64,000 nucleotides of DNA from Halarcobacter sp. (GCA_030145305.1 JAQYVX010000010.1:1-64000), one strand, 5' to 3'. Numbered from the stretch's first letter, positions 8,586-18,884 are shown. Notes: generated by a model from the sequence alone, not told the origin. Numbers and translations: made by a program.

Positions 8586-8972
8586 TTATTTTCCTGTATT
8601 ATCAAATTGTTTTGCAAAACCCTCTAAGTTTTTCTTTTTAAGGTCACCATTATAAATAATATCTTCTGGTTTTAAATCATCATCATAAAGCATATGAGGA
8701 ACGGCATCTGCGTTTTCTAAAACATCCATATGTTCATTTAACTCATCTTCACTATATGCCATTTGCATATCAGCACTTGCCACATGAGGAATACTTTCTA
8801 TTACTTTTAGTTTTTTTAACTCTTCTGAAACACCTTCTCCTTCAATTGTAACAATAATTCTTCCAATCTCATCATGCATATGATAATCACAAACACCACA
8901 TTTTTTTAAATCTTCTACTACTTTTTCAAGGAATTCTGGCCTTGTTTGTACTACTATACTTGAAATATTCAT
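8586..8972 (-). CDS. napD: NapD, NapA maturation chaperone
   Basis: A 128-residue protein whose first 80 residues match the small NapD ferredoxin-like fold: MNISSIVVQTRPEFLEKVVE, later GRIIVTIEGEG and IPHVASADMQMAY. NapD binds the twin-arginine signal of NapA in the cytoplasm and delays export until the molybdenum cofactor is inserted. The acidic C-terminal tail from about residue 85 is longer than in enterobacterial NapD, as is common in this phylum. It lies 10 bp after napL and 1 bp before the PAS gene. Confidence 0.9.
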   Translation of the reverse strand: MNISSIVVQTRPEFLEKVVEDLKKCGVCDYHMHDEIGRIIVTIEGEGVSEELKKLKVIESIPHVASADMQMAYSEDELNEHMDVLENADAVPHMLYDDDLKPEDIIYNGDLKKKNLEGFAKQFDNTGK

Positions 8973-8982
8973 ATAATTCTCC

Positions 8983-9924
8983 TTAGTTTATTTTCCAATA
9001 ATATACTTCATTATCATCACTTGAAGTATATAATTCTTTTTCATTCTTAAAAAGTATATTCGATAGAGTCATTTTATGACCTCTTAAAGTATATAATTCT
9101 TTTTTACTTTTTGTATCAAATAAAGTAACATCATTTTCTTCATTATTTGCATATCCTGCAATTTTACCACTAGGACTTAATCCAGCACTATAAATTAGGA
9201 ATTCAGCTTTTTTATAATATTGATTAAATTTATCATAAATTGCACAACGTCTATCTTGTCCCGCTGTTATAATAACACCTTTTTTAATATCAACTTGAAA
9301 AATATTATCTACATTTACGCCTGAATATATTTTTTTAAGTTTTCCTGTTTTTGTCTCAATTGCTTTTAAACTACCACTCTCATCAGCAATTATGACTTTA
9401 CTTTTGTCTTCATTTAATGCAAAATCAGAAAACTTTGATTGAGAAACTTGTTTTTCCCAAAGTAATTTTTTTTGTTTAATATCAAATAAGAAAAGTTGAT
9501 TACTTAATAGTGATAAGATTATTTGATTATCATTTATATATTTTGCTTTTGCAATATACATTTTTTTTTCAATTGTAATTAGTGGATTTAATTTTTCATC
9601 TGTATATTCATAAATTTTTCTAAATCCATGTTCTCCTTGAGAAACAATAATTATTCTATCATTCAATACATCAATTGAATAAACTTTTGCATTAATAATA
9701 TCACCTACAAAATCTTTTATTTTAGGCATTTTTATGCTCTTTACTAATTCATGGCTTTGAGTGTCAAAAACATCTACTGCACTATTAGCAGTTGCAATAT
9801 ATAAAAGATTATCTTTTAAGACTAAATCAGTTACTCCACCACTTGCTAAATAAGTGTGAAGAGGTTTTAATTGTTGTGAAAAAAGAAAAGAAAAACAAAA
9901 TATTAGTGAAAAAAGAAGTTTCAT
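8983..9924 (-). CDS. napL: NapL, periplasmic WD40-like repeat protein
   Basis: A 313-residue exported protein with a signal peptide (residues 1-16) and beta-propeller-type repeats, for example YIATANSAVDVFDTQSHELV near the start and YTLRGHKMTLSNILF near the end. A WD40-like napL between napF and napD is characteristic of epsilonproteobacterial nap clusters. Its exact job is not settled; a supporting role in periplasmic nitrate reductase assembly or electron flow is assumed from conservation. It lies 13 bp after napF and 10 bp before napD. Identification rests mostly on gene order plus the propeller-like sequence. Confidence 0.85.
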   Translation of the reverse strand: MKLLFSLIFCFSFLFSQQLKPLHTYLASGGVTDLVLKDNLLYIATANSAVDVFDTQSHELVKSIKMPKIKDFVGDIINAKVYSIDVLNDRIIIVSQGEHGFRKIYEYTDEKLNPLITIEKKMYIAKAKYINDNQIILSLLSNQLFLFDIKQKKLLWEKQVSQSKFSDFALNEDKSKVIIADESGSLKAIETKTGKLKKIYSGVNVDNIFQVDIKKGVIITAGQDRRCAIYDKFNQYYKKAEFLIYSAGLSPSGKIAGYANNEENDVTLFDTKSKKELYTLRGHKMTLSNILFKNEKELYTSSDDNEVYYWKIN

Positions 9925-9937
9925 AATTATCCTTAAA

Positions 9938-10438
9938 TTAGAAATTTATTTCTATAGCATTCGTTGGACAGCTTTTTATACAAAAACCACAAGAAGTGCA
10001 TTTGTCAGATATTATTTCAGGTCTAAACATTCCTAAAAATTCTATTGCATCATCTAAACATGGATCTTTACAAGAAAAACACATTGTTTGATTCCAACTA
10101 AGACACTTTACAATATTAATACTTATCACAGCATTGATTAGTTTCTTATTTTCAATATTTAAAACATCATACTCATCACATGCTTTTGCACATTCATCGC
10201 AGTAAGTACAACCACTATTAGAAAAATCAAGATATGGCGTTTTATCCTGAGCTATTTTTATTATATGTTCTTCACAAAAATTGCTGCATTTTCCATCACA
10301 GTTTATGCAATTTTTGAGAAAATCAGATTCCTCTTTAAAGTATGGCGGTCGTAGTACTTTTCTCTTACTCTCTTCTTTTGAATCACTTTGTTTTGTAAAA
10401 GAAGAAGTAAGAGAGCTAAAAAGCTCTCTTCTTTCCAT
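9938..10438 (-). CDS. napF: NapF, cytoplasmic ferredoxin-type protein
   Basis: A 166-residue polyferredoxin without a signal peptide, rich in cysteine clusters. The C-terminal CTSCGFCIKSCP is a canonical 4Fe-4S motif, CTYCDECAKAC is another, and the CINCDGKC and CFSCKDPC regions are variant sites. NapF proteins are thought to help load or activate NapA in the cytoplasm. The N-terminus RRELFSSL is the NapF-typical start. It follows napB by 3 bp and precedes napL by 13 bp. Confidence 0.92.
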   Translation of the reverse strand: MERRELFSSLTSSFTKQSDSKEESKRKVLRPPYFKEESDFLKNCINCDGKCSNFCEEHIIKIAQDKTPYLDFSNSGCTYCDECAKACDEYDVLNIENKKLINAVISINIVKCLSWNQTMCFSCKDPCLDDAIEFLGMFRPEIISDKCTSCGFCIKSCPTNAIEINF

Positions 10439-10441
10439 AGT

Positions 10442-11044
10442 TTATTTTACACCTTCATTGATATTATCAATTAAGTTTGATCTACTATTTAATCCTTCGC
10501 TTCTGAAATCTCCTTGGAAATTATTTGCAGGAGCTACTGTTTCCATAGATTGTGGAGCATGACATAAAGTACAGTTAAATCTTGTACCCGATAATGCATC
10601 TAAAGATTTACTTGTTGTTTTAAAATCACTTGTATTTTCAACCATCTTCCCATTTTTTACAATACTACCATCTTTTGCTAAAGAAGTATCAGGTCTAAAG
10701 TCTGTAAAATGAGATTTAGGAATTGGTGTTGCATTCATAGCTTCAGCAATTCCAGGAGTATGACAAGATGTACACATATTATTATTAATAGTAATAGGTA
10801 ACATTCCTTCCACACTATGTGAAATCATAGGAGGTGCATTTTCAAATGCTCTTTCAATTAATTTGCTTTCTCCCGCCGCTTTTTGATTATATACTGTTTT
10901 ATCACCAACAGTTGTATCTTCAGTGTATAAATTTGTTTTTCTTAAACCTAAAGATTCTTCGCTTACAGTTTGATTAGCAGTACAACCAGCTGTGAAGATT
11001 GCTGCTGCTGTAAAAAATCCTAAAGCTATATTAGTTATTTTCAT
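10442..11044 (-). CDS. napB: NapB, diheme electron-transfer subunit of nitrate reductase
   Basis: The protein carries two c-type heme motifs, CTSCH (91-95) and CTLCH (158-162), with distal histidines in between. NapB passes electrons to NapA in the periplasm. I start it at the ATG at 11042-11044 because GGAG sits 7 nt upstream; the longer frame would begin at a TTG inside that ribosome-binding site. The N-terminus has a signal sequence ending in FTAGC (Cys21), so it may be lipid-anchored, which is unusual for NapB and worth noting. It overlaps the end of napH by 14 nt. Confidence 0.94.
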   Translation of the reverse strand: MKITNIALGFFTAAAIFTAGCTANQTVSEESLGLRKTNLYTEDTTVGDKTVYNQKAAGESKLIERAFENAPPMISHSVEGMLPITINNNMCTSCHTPGIAEAMNATPIPKSHFTDFRPDTSLAKDGSIVKNGKMVENTSDFKTTSKSLDALSGTRFNCTLCHAPQSMETVAPANNFQGDFRSEGLNSRSNLIDNINEGVK

Positions 11045-11861
11045 TTTCTTCTCCAATTTTTTTATTTCTCAATGTAAATATTAGAGCATCATCATCACAA
11101 ACTTCAATACATCGACCGCAATTTGTACATTCACCAGATAAAACTGGCTTTGTCTCTTTTGCAACCATATGTAAAACTTGCATTTCTGGACAAACTTCCT
11201 TACATTTCATACATGCAGTACATTTATCAGAATCATGATTTACTCTTATTAAACTAAATTTTCCAACAAGTGAATAAAATCCACCTAGTGGGCAAAAATG
11301 ACCACACCAGCCATTTTTTAAAACAAATAAGTCAAAAAGAAATATTACGAGCATTGCTGCCCATCCAAGACCAAGACCAAATATTATTCCTCTATGGATC
11401 ATAGAGATTGGTGAAATAAATTCAAATGCTGTAATTCCTAAAATAACAGATATTATAAGGCTTAAAACAATAGCCCAATATCTGATATTTCTAGAAGCTG
11501 GTTGTTTTTTTTGAATCTGATTGAACCCTAAGACTCTTCTTAAATAGTTTGCTAAATCAGTAATCATATTCACAGGACAAACCCATGAACAAAAAACTCT
11601 ACCACCAACAATTGCATAAAAAGTTAAAATTATAAATGCGCCTATAATTACATCAAATGTTAAAATAGCACCCGCAAAGAACATTTGCGTCACTGCATAA
11701 GGATCGCTTAAAGGAATAAGTCCTAAAAATAATGAAGAACTTAAATTACCCATTAGGATATTAATTCCATAAACATTTGCAATAACATATAAAAACATAA
11801 TCAAAATTTGGGTAAATCTTCTTAAAAATAAGAATCGGTTTTTATATAAAAATTTTTTCAT
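11031..11861 (-). CDS. napH: NapH, membrane quinol dehydrogenase iron-sulfur protein
   Basis: A 276-residue protein with four predicted membrane helices in the first 190 residues. It has two CX3CP motifs on the cytoplasmic side (CSWVCP and CGHFCP) and two C-terminal 4Fe-4S motifs (CTACMKCKEVCP and CTNCGRCIEVC). NapG and NapH together form a quinol dehydrogenase that feeds NapB-NapA. In nap clusters without napC, as here, this is the expected electron entry route. It overlaps napG by 4 nt and napB by 14 nt, suggesting translational coupling. Confidence 0.95.
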   Translation of the reverse strand: MKKFLYKNRFLFLRRFTQILIMFLYVIANVYGINILMGNLSSSLFLGLIPLSDPYAVTQMFFAGAILTFDVIIGAFIILTFYAIVGGRVFCSWVCPVNMITDLANYLRRVLGFNQIQKKQPASRNIRYWAIVLSLIISVILGITAFEFISPISMIHRGIIFGLGLGWAAMLVIFLFDLFVLKNGWCGHFCPLGGFYSLVGKFSLIRVNHDSDKCTACMKCKEVCPEMQVLHMVAKETKPVLSGECTNCGRCIEVCDDDALIFTLRNKKIGEENENN

Positions 11862-12718
11862 TTTAATAAATCCTCCAATCCGCTATTTAAAGTATCTACT
11901 GCTTTGTTTTTGCTTCTTTCTGTTGTTGTAATCTCACTTGTTGCATTTTCTAATCTTTTTTCATCATCTTTATCCCAACCTTTGATATAGTAATCACCAG
12001 CATGACCCAGTGCTATTTCTCTTGGTAGAATAAAAATAGAGGCTTTTTCAGTTACACATGCTTTTTCACAAAGACCACATCCAGTACAAACATCACTATT
12101 GACAACAGGTTTCATGAAAGCATGCTTCCCTGTTCTTTTATTTTTTGTATATTCAATAGTAATAGCTTCACCTAAAAGTGGGCAGGCTCTATAACATGCG
12201 TCACACTGAATTCCCCAAAATGCAATACAATTTGTTTGATCAACAATTGCAACACCCATATCAGCTTTATTTATATCTAACTTTTTATTTTCACCTGATA
12301 CGCTCAAGATATCCAAAGCTCCTGTAGGACATACAGGAACACAAGGAATATCAGGACACATATAACAAGGAATATCTCTTGGAATAAAATATGGTGTTCC
12401 TAAAGGTTTATTATCGCCTGGTTTAGCAAGGCTTAATGTATCAAAAGGACATGCTTCAACACACATTCCACATTTGATACAAGTGCTTAAAAAATCTTCT
12501 TCTTTTAAAGCTCCTGGAGGTCTTAATGTTAATTTTGAAGCAGAAACTTCACTAACATAAGCGCTCCAAGTAAGCCCACCTAGTGTTGCAAGACCAACTG
12601 ATCTTGCAATATCTAGGAAGAATCTTCTTCTCTCGCTAATAGGTTGTTTTTTAGTTACACCACTTTTCATCTTTTTTTCCAACTTTTGTTTTTCTTTATG
12701 AGGATTAATATTGCTCAA
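11858..12718 (-). CDS. napG: NapG, periplasmic 4Fe-4S ferredoxin of the quinol dehydrogenase
   Basis: A 286-residue protein with a twin-arginine-type region (SERRRFFLDIARSVGLATLG) at about residues 28-47 and four ferredoxin-like cysteine clusters: CIKCGMCVEACP, CYMCPDIPCVPVCP, CIAFWGIQCDACYRACP and CTGCGLCEKAC. NapG accepts electrons from NapH at the periplasmic face. The long basic stretch before the RR motif is somewhat unusual; a shorter start is not obvious from ribosome-binding sites. It lies 19 bp after napA and overlaps napH by 4 nt. Confidence 0.95.
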   Translation of the reverse strand: MSNINPHKEKQKLEKKMKSGVTKKQPISERRRFFLDIARSVGLATLGGLTWSAYVSEVSASKLTLRPPGALKEEDFLSTCIKCGMCVEACPFDTLSLAKPGDNKPLGTPYFIPRDIPCYMCPDIPCVPVCPTGALDILSVSGENKKLDINKADMGVAIVDQTNCIAFWGIQCDACYRACPLLGEAITIEYTKNKRTGKHAFMKPVVNSDVCTGCGLCEKACVTEKASIFILPREIALGHAGDYYIKGWDKDDEKRLENATSEITTTERSKNKAVDTLNSGLEDLLK

Positions 12719-12737
12719 AACAATATACCCTCCTTAT

Positions 12738-15548
12738 TTATGCTTTATAAATTTTTACAGCACATTTTTTAAAGTCAGTTTGTTTTGACTGTGGACAAGT
12801 CGCATCTAAACATACTTTATTGATAAATACTTTTTCATCAAACCAAGGTACAAATACAAGTCCTCTTGAAGGTCTATTTCTTCCTCTAGTTTCAACTCTA
12901 GCTTTTACTTTTCCACGTCTAGATTCAACCCAACAAAGACCACCTTGTTTAACATCATATTTTTTTGCATCTTCAGGATGCATATAACATAATGCTTCAG
13001 GAACAGCTCTGTATAATTCTGGAACTCTCATCGTCATAGTTCCTGAATGCCAGTGTTCTAATACTCTACCTGTACATAACCATGCTGGATACTCAGCATC
13101 TGGAACTTCTGGTGGATCCATATAAGGACGAGCAAAAATTTTAGCTTTATTTTTAAGTGATTTTTTAGCTTTATCTTTTACACCTAATAAATCACCTTGA
13201 GATAGTGCTTTAGCTAATGTTCCATAGAATGCGAAATCACTATTTGGACTAGCTTTTTTTGCATAAGGGTCATATTTAGTATTAAATCTCCATTGAGTTT
13301 CTTTACCATCAACAACTGGCCATTTTAATCCTCTTACTCTATGATAAGTATCAAAGTCAGCTAAATCATGTGCATGACCTCTACCAAATTCTGCATACTC
13401 TTCAAATAAGTATTTTTGAATAAAGAATCCGTAACCTTTCCATACTTTTCCATCTGAACCAACAACATTTCTGCTATCTCCATAACCTTCTGAGTTATCA
13501 TATCCAGCTTGAATTGGATCATCTTGGCTTAGTTTGTAAGATTTAGCTTTTTCATTAGCAAATAGAATATCAAACATTGTAGTGTCTTCTGTATATCCCA
13601 TTTTCTTAGCTTGAGCAATTACATCTGGAAGTTTTTTCTTATTTCCTGTACTTAATAGACCTTGTTCGCTCCATAAGTCTTTAACAGTAAATCTTTTTGA
13701 AAGTTCAACCCATTGCCATGTATCAGACATAGAATCACCAACAGGAATTACTTGTTGTCTCCAATGTTGAGTTCTTCTTTCAGCATTTCCATATGCTCCC
13801 CATTTTTCATAAATCATTGCAGATGGTAAAATTAAATCAGAAACTTTTGCAGAAATACCAGGGTATCCATCAGAAGTTACGATAAAGTTATCCATTTCTC
13901 TAGCAGCTTTTAACCAGTGAGTTGCAGATGCTGTATCTTGGTAAGGATTACAAACATTTACCCATGCAAATTTCATAGTACCATCTTCAAGGTCTCTATG
14001 AATTTTCATAATATGTTGGTGACCTTTTGGATTTAAAGTACCTTCTGGAATTTTCCATGCATTTTCTGTAATTTTTCTATGTTTTGGATTTGCTACCATC
14101 ATATCAGCTGGTAATCTATGTGCAAATGTTCCAACTTCTCTTGCAGTTCCACAGGCACTTGGTTGTCCTGTAAGTGAAAATGCACCAGAACCTGGTTTAG
14201 CTTGTTTATTTAATAAGAAGTGAACGTTATAAGCTAAAGTATTAACCCATGTTCCTCTTGTATGTTGATTCATTCCCATAGTCCAGAAAGATACAACTTT
14301 TCTATTTTTTTCAATATATAAATTAGCTAACTCTTGTAACTTAGCTTTAAATTCATTGATATCTTCATCAGGATTACCTTTTGAAATTTTTGCAACATAA
14401 TCTAAAGTATATGGTTCTAAGAATTTTTTATACTCTTCAAAAGAAATTTCCCAGTGTTTTAAACCAGCAGGTTTATTAACCATTTTATCGCCAGCTTTAT
14501 ATCCATAAGGTTTAAGTGCAGGTGCTTCAGTCTCAGAAACAACTTTTACCATTTCTTTATCAATAATTTCCATTTCAGCTTTTGAATATTTTCCATCAAC
14601 TAATGATTTCTCACCAGCTCTTCTTAATCCATAACCCATATTAACTGGACTTGCTGCAAAAACGATATGTTCTTTTACAAAATCCCAATCAATTGATTCA
14701 GGTGCATTATATACGATTTCTCTTGCAATATAATTCCATAAAGCTAAGTCAGTATTTGGAGTAAAAATAATTTCACTATCAGCTAAATCTGAAGTTCTAT
14801 GTCTATAAGTTGAAATATTAATAACTTTTACATTTTTTGGATCAGATAATTTTCTATCAGTAACTCTTGACCATAAAATAGGGTGCATTTCTGCCATATT
14901 TGATCCCCAAGATACGATAGTGTCAGTTAACTCAATATCATCATAACAACCAGAAGGCTCATCAATACCAAATGTTTGATAGAAACCAACAACAGCAGAT
15001 GCCATACAGTGTCTAGCATTTGGATCAATTGCATTTGATCTAAATCCAGCTTTCATCATTTTTTGAGCTGCATATCCTTCCATAACAGTATATTGCCCAC
15101 TTGCAAATACTCCAATACCTTCAGGTCCAGAAGCTTTAAGCGCTTTTTTTATGTGAAATTCCATTTCATCATAAGCTCTTTCCCAAGAAACAGGAGCGAA
15201 CTTACCATTTTTATCAAACTTACCATCAGCACCTATTCTTAATAATGGTTGCTTTAATCTATCCGCACCATACATAATTTTAGCATTGAAGTAACCTTTA
15301 ATACAGTTAAGTCCTCTATTGACAGGAGCCGCAGGGTCCCCTTTTACTGCAACAATTTTACCACCTTTTGTAGCTAGCATAATACCACAACCTGTACCAC
15401 AGAATCTACAAGCTGCCTTGTCCCATCTCCAGCCACCTTCAGCATTTTTAGCTGCTGCTTGCATTTGTGTAGGAACATTCATCCCTACCGCTGCTGCTGC
15501 AGAAGCTGCTGCTGAACTTTTAAGAAAATCTCTTCTTGAAAGTGCCAT
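12738..15548 (-). CDS. napA: NapA, periplasmic nitrate reductase catalytic subunit
   Basis: A 936-residue molybdopterin oxidoreductase, the length expected for epsilonproteobacterial NapA. It starts with a twin-arginine signal (SRRDFLKS, residues 4-11). The 4Fe-4S ligands are Cys47, Cys50, Cys54 and Cys82. The molybdenum ligand is Cys181 in [19 protein letters not shown]. The enzyme carries a bis-MGD cofactor and reduces nitrate to nitrite, receiving electrons from NapB. It is the first gene of the operon, with AAGGAG upstream of the ATG, and a regulatory palindrome precedes it. moaA for the cofactor lies 7 kb away in the window. Confidence 0.97.
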   Translation of the reverse strand: MALSRRDFLKSSAAASAAAAVGMNVPTQMQAAAKNAEGGWRWDKAACRFCGTGCGIMLATKGGKIVAVKGDPAAPVNRGLNCIKGYFNAKIMYGADRLKQPLLRIGADGKFDKNGKFAPVSWERAYDEMEFHIKKALKASGPEGIGVFASGQYTVMEGYAAQKMMKAGFRSNAIDPNARHCMASAVVGFYQTFGIDEPSGCYDDIELTDTIVSWGSNMAEMHPILWSRVTDRKLSDPKNVKVINISTYRHRTSDLADSEIIFTPNTDLALWNYIAREIVYNAPESIDWDFVKEHIVFAASPVNMGYGLRRAGEKSLVDGKYSKAEMEIIDKEMVKVVSETEAPALKPYGYKAGDKMVNKPAGLKHWEISFEEYKKFLEPYTLDYVAKISKGNPDEDINEFKAKLQELANLYIEKNRKVVSFWTMGMNQHTRGTWVNTLAYNVHFLLNKQAKPGSGAFSLTGQPSACGTAREVGTFAHRLPADMMVANPKHRKITENAWKIPEGTLNPKGHQHIMKIHRDLEDGTMKFAWVNVCNPYQDTASATHWLKAAREMDNFIVTSDGYPGISAKVSDLILPSAMIYEKWGAYGNAERRTQHWRQQVIPVGDSMSDTWQWVELSKRFTVKDLWSEQGLLSTGNKKKLPDVIAQAKKMGYTEDTTMFDILFANEKAKSYKLSQDDPIQAGYDNSEGYGDSRNVVGSDGKVWKGYGFFIQKYLFEEYAEFGRGHAHDLADFDTYHRVRGLKWPVVDGKETQWRFNTKYDPYAKKASPNSDFAFYGTLAKALSQGDLLGVKDKAKKSLKNKAKIFARPYMDPPEVPDAEYPAWLCTGRVLEHWHSGTMTMRVPELYRAVPEALCYMHPEDAKKYDVKQGGLCWVESRRGKVKARVETRGRNRPSRGLVFVPWFDEKVFINKVCLDATCPQSKQTDFKKCAVKIYKA

Positions 15549-15578
15549 ATATTTCTCCTTTAGTAAATTTCAATAACA

Positions 15579-15620
15579 ATTCTATCACTTAGCTAATACA
15601 TAATCTTTGACTTTAGTCAA
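15579..15620 (-). promoter_or_regulatory. nap promoter with Crp/Fnr-type operator
   Basis: A perfect palindrome TTGAC-TTTA-GTCAA lies at 15607-15620. A TAGAAT hexamer on the minus strand occupies 15579-15584, with its centre 32 bp from the palindrome centre. This gives the same -41.5 class II layout as upstream of nrfH, with transcription predicted to begin near 15572, 24 nt before the napA ATG. The identical half-sites and identical spacing at two respiratory operons make a shared Crp/Fnr-family activator likely. Confidence 0.82.
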
Positions 15621-15777
15621 TTAACTTAAGTTTTAAATAAGATATAAATTGTCCTATTTTAGAAAGTGAAGGTTTTACGGTGCTAAAAGCCATTATTATA
15701 TTTAAAATGTATTATAAAATTTAAAAGAAGAAAAGAAAAAATCGATTTTTTTGCTACATTTTCCTTAGTTATTTAAG

Positions 15778-15807
15778 CAGTTTAAAGAGATATTCCTCTT
15801 TAAACTG
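15778..15807 (-). terminator. Hairpin after the amino-acid ABC transporter operon
   Basis: A perfect 12-bp stem, CAGTTTAAAGAG / CTCTTTAAACTG, closes on a 6-nt loop. It lies 6 bp past the stop of the ABC ATPase gene. The plus-strand side has a T-run (TATTTTTT), while the minus-strand side is only weakly T-rich, so termination of the minus-strand operon may be partial. Position and stem quality still favour a transcript 3' end. Confidence 0.6.
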
Positions 15808-15813
15808 TATTTT

Positions 15814-16560
15814 TTAGTGGTCTAAAATTTGTTCTAAAAAGAGTTTTAACCTATCAGATTTTGGATTTTCAAAAAATTCAATCGGAGTATTTTCTTCAAC
15901 GATTTGACCTTCATCCATAAAAATCACTCTATCAGCTACTTTTTTTGCAAAACCCATTTCATGAGTTACACAAACCATTGTAATTCCATCATTAGCTAAT
16001 TCAGTCATTACATCAAGGACTTCTCCAATCATTTCAGGATCAAGTGCTGCTGTTGGTTCATCAAATAACATAATATCAGGGTCAGAACATAAACACCTAG
16101 CAATGGCGACTCTTTGCTGTTGTCCTCCACTTAATTGATTTGGGTATTTGTCAGCTTGATCGGCAATCTTTACTCTTTCTAAATAATGCATTGCAATTTT
16201 AATAGCTTCTTTTCTTGATTTTTTGCCTACCCAAGTAGGAGCTAAGATTAGGTTTTCTAAAATTGAAAGATGAGGGAAAAGATTAAAGTGTTGAAAAACC
16301 ATACCAACTTTTGTTCTAACTTCTCTAATTCTTTTTACATCTTCTGTTAATTCTAAACCTTTTACAAATATTTCGCCTTCTTGAAAAGGTTCAAGTCTAT
16401 TGATACATCTAATAGTTGTAGATTTCCCTGAACCTGAAGGTCCACAGATGACTACTCTTTCACCTTTTTTTACTTTTAGATTAACATCTTTTAGTACGTG
16501 AAAGTCTCCATACCATTTGTTGATTTCATTCATTTCTATCATATATTCTAATTCACTCAT
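15814..16560 (-). CDS. aapP: Polar amino-acid ABC transporter ATP-binding protein (AapP/BztD type)
   Basis: A 248-residue ATPase with Walker [10 protein letters not shown], the Q-loop in [10 protein letters not shown], the signature [15 protein letters not shown], Walker [14 protein letters not shown] and the switch His in [10 protein letters not shown]. Sequence type and gene order (binding protein, two permeases, ATPase) match general or glutamate-glutamine-aspartate transporters of the Aap/Bzt family. It energises import by the two permeases encoded upstream (16602-18865). It is the last gene of the set, 41 bp after the second permease. Substrate within the polar amino acids cannot be fixed from sequence. 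Confidence 0.93.
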   Translation of the reverse strand: MSELEYMIEMNEINKWYGDFHVLKDVNLKVKKGERVVICGPSGSGKSTTIRCINRLEPFQEGEIFVKGLELTEDVKRIREVRTKVGMVFQHFNLFPHLSILENLILAPTWVGKKSRKEAIKIAMHYLERVKIADQADKYPNQLSGGQQQRVAIARCLCSDPDIMLFDEPTAALDPEMIGEVLDVMTELANDGITMVCVTHEMGFAKKVADRVIFMDEGQIVEENTPIEFFENPKSDRLKLFLEQILDH

Positions 16561-16601
16561 AATTTTTCCTATTTATTTCATTTGTCATTTATTTATGATT
16601 T

Positions 16602-17681
16602 TCATCTATGATTTGTATTAAATCTATCTTCAATTGATTTAGCATATTTAGACATACTAAAACAAATTATCCAATAAATCATTGTGACAAAAACATAACC
16701 TTCTGTTTCAAATCCAAGCCATTTTGCATCTGTTGATGTTAGTGTTACCATTGCAAGTACATCAAACAATCCAATAATTAAGATTAGAGTTGTGTCTTTA
16801 AACAAGGATATAAAAGTTCCTACAATATTTGGAATTGATATTTTAAGTGCTTGGGGAAGAATAATTAATCCCATAGCTTGCCAATATGTAAGTCCCATTG
16901 CATCCGCTGCTTCGTATTGTCCTTTTGGTATTGCTTGTAATCCACCACGAATAACTTCAGCTATATATGCAGATTGAAACATTGTAATTCCAATTAATGC
17001 TCTTAATAATTTGTCAAAATCCATTCCTTCAGGGAAAAATAAAGGCAAAATTACAGAAGACATAAAAAGTAAAGTAATTAAAGGAACACCTCTAATAAAC
17101 TCAATATATATAACAGAGATAGTTTTAATAATAGGCATATTAGATTGTCGTCCAAGAGCAAATAAAATTCCAATTGGAAAAGAAGCTATAATCCCAACAG
17201 ATGCCACAACAATAGTAAGTAGTAAGCCGCCCCATTTTGTAGTAGGCACAACATCTAAACCAAATCCTCCATATAATAATAAAAAAGATAAAATAGGAAA
17301 AGATATAAGTATAAAAGCTCTAAGTAAAGTACTTTTTGTTTTTTTAAAACCTATTACATAAATAAAAAATATAGCTAGGATTAAATTTGGTCTCCAATAT
17401 TGCTCTTCTGGATAAAATCCATAAATAAATTGATTGAATTTCTCAAAAATAAATATCCATCTAGCTCCACTTCCTGTAATTTCTTCTTTTGTTCCACTCC
17501 AAGTTGCATCAAATATCATCCAATCTAAAAGTGGTGGGATAGTATAATATAATAATAAAAAAGATAAAAAAGTTAATACAGAACTGGTAATAGAAGGGAA
17601 TAAATTCTCTTTTATCCAATAAATAATTCCTTTTGTTCCTAAAGGAGCTGGTCTTGTTTTTAGTTTTTTATAAATTGCCAT
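16602..17681 (-). CDS. aapM: Amino-acid ABC transporter permease (AapM/BztC type)
   Basis: A 359-residue inner-membrane permease of the HisMQ class. The C-terminal half carries the EAA loop (EAADAMGLTYWQAMGLIILP) that contacts the ATPase, and IEFIRGVPLITLLFM is the usual helix-1 signature of the core domain. The long N-terminal extension with extra helices and a periplasmic segment is typical of AapM/BztC. It shares 1 nt with the preceding permease gene, so the two are translated together and probably form the heterodimeric channel. Confidence 0.92.
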   Translation of the reverse strand: MAIYKKLKTRPAPLGTKGIIYWIKENLFPSITSSVLTFLSFLLLYYTIPPLLDWMIFDATWSGTKEEITGSGARWIFIFEKFNQFIYGFYPEEQYWRPNLILAIFFIYVIGFKKTKSTLLRAFILISFPILSFLLLYGGFGLDVVPTTKWGGLLLTIVVASVGIIASFPIGILFALGRQSNMPIIKTISVIYIEFIRGVPLITLLFMSSVILPLFFPEGMDFDKLLRALIGITMFQSAYIAEVIRGGLQAIPKGQYEAADAMGLTYWQAMGLIILPQALKISIPNIVGTFISLFKDTTLILIIGLFDVLAMVTLTSTDAKWLGFETEGYVFVTMIYWIICFSMSKYAKSIEDRFNTNHR

Positions 17682-18865
17682 TATCTCTCCTTTATTTGCA
17701 TTTTTGCATTTGCATAGTTCATTATCATTGAAATAACTATACTAATTGTTAAGTACACAGCCATTGTCATTAGAATAATTTCAATTGCTTGACCAACTTG
17801 GTTCAAAGATGTTCCTGCAAATACTGTTACTAGTTCAGGGTAACCAATTGCCGTTGCTAAAGATGAATTCTTAACTAAGTTAAGGTATTGATTAATAACA
17901 GGCGGAATAATTACTCTTAAAGCTTGAGGAAGTACAACTTTTTTTAATATAGTAGAATCTTTTAAACCCAAAGCATGAGCCGCTTCTTTTTGTCCATTTG
18001 GAACTGCTTCAATACCAGCTCTTACTGCTTCTGCTATATAAGTTGCTGTGTAAATACTAAGTGCAAAAGCAAGGGCAAGAAGTTCAGGAATTAAAGTCCA
18101 TCCACCTTTGAAGTTAAATCCTTTTAAAACTGCAATTTCTAAGGAGGCAGGCATTCCACTTAAAAAAAATACTAAAGTAGGGGATATTATTAAAATTGCA
18201 AGAGATGTAGAAATTAAAGGAAAAACTTCTCCTGTTTCATCATGTCTTTTTTTAGCCCATTTTGATAAGTAAAAAACAGCTGCAATTGCAATTACAAAAG
18301 CAATAAGAACAGCAGAAAACCCATTTTCTAAAATAGGTCTTGGAATATAAAGACCTCTATTGTTTAAGAAAATAGTATCAAGATATGATAAAGATTGTCT
18401 AGGGCTAGGAAGTGAGGCTAATACAACATTGTACCAAAATAGAATTTGTAATAAAATTGGAATATTCCTAAACGTTTCCACATAAATCATTGATAGTTTA
18501 GCAATCATATAATTTTTTGATAATCTACCAATACCAATTAGTAAACCAATAATAGTAGCAAAGAAAATACCAATTGTTGATACTAAAATAGTATTTGCAA
18601 GGCCAACAAAAAATACTCTACCATGAGAGTTAGCTTCATCATATTCTATAAGTGATTGTAAAATTCCAAAACCAGCTTCGCTGCTTAGGAAATCAAATCC
18701 TGTATTAATCCCACGTTTTTCTATATTTACAAACATATTATTTAAAACGAAATATGTAAATAAAAAGATAGCTATAAGTGCAACAATTTGATAAATAATA
18801 GACCTGTTTTCGGGGTTGTTATAAAAGGCAACCGAGGGTTGTGGCTTTCGTTTGTGTTTTGTCAT
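17681..18865 (-). CDS. aapQ: Amino-acid ABC transporter permease (AapQ/BztB type)
   Basis: A 394-residue HisMQ-type permease with about eight membrane segments. It has the core signature YVETFRNIPILLQILFWYN and the coupling loop EAAHALGLKDSTILKKVVLP. The large insertion between the first core helices is characteristic of AapQ/BztB. It overlaps its partner permease by 1 nt. It is separated from the upstream binding-protein gene by a strong hairpin, so its expression probably depends on read-through. Confidence 0.92.
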   Translation of the reverse strand: MTKHKRKPQPSVAFYNNPENRSIIYQIVALIAIFLFTYFVLNNMFVNIEKRGINTGFDFLSSEAGFGILQSLIEYDEANSHGRVFFVGLANTILVSTIGIFFATIIGLLIGIGRLSKNYMIAKLSMIYVETFRNIPILLQILFWYNVVLASLPSPRQSLSYLDTIFLNNRGLYIPRPILENGFSAVLIAFVIAIAAVFYLSKWAKKRHDETGEVFPLISTSLAILIISPTLVFFLSGMPASLEIAVLKGFNFKGGWTLIPELLALAFALSIYTATYIAEAVRAGIEAVPNGQKEAAHALGLKDSTILKKVVLPQALRVIIPPVINQYLNLVKNSSLATAIGYPELVTVFAGTSLNQVGQAIEIILMTMAVYLTISIVISMIMNYANAKMQIKER

Positions 18866-18884
18866 TTTATTTTACCTTATTACG

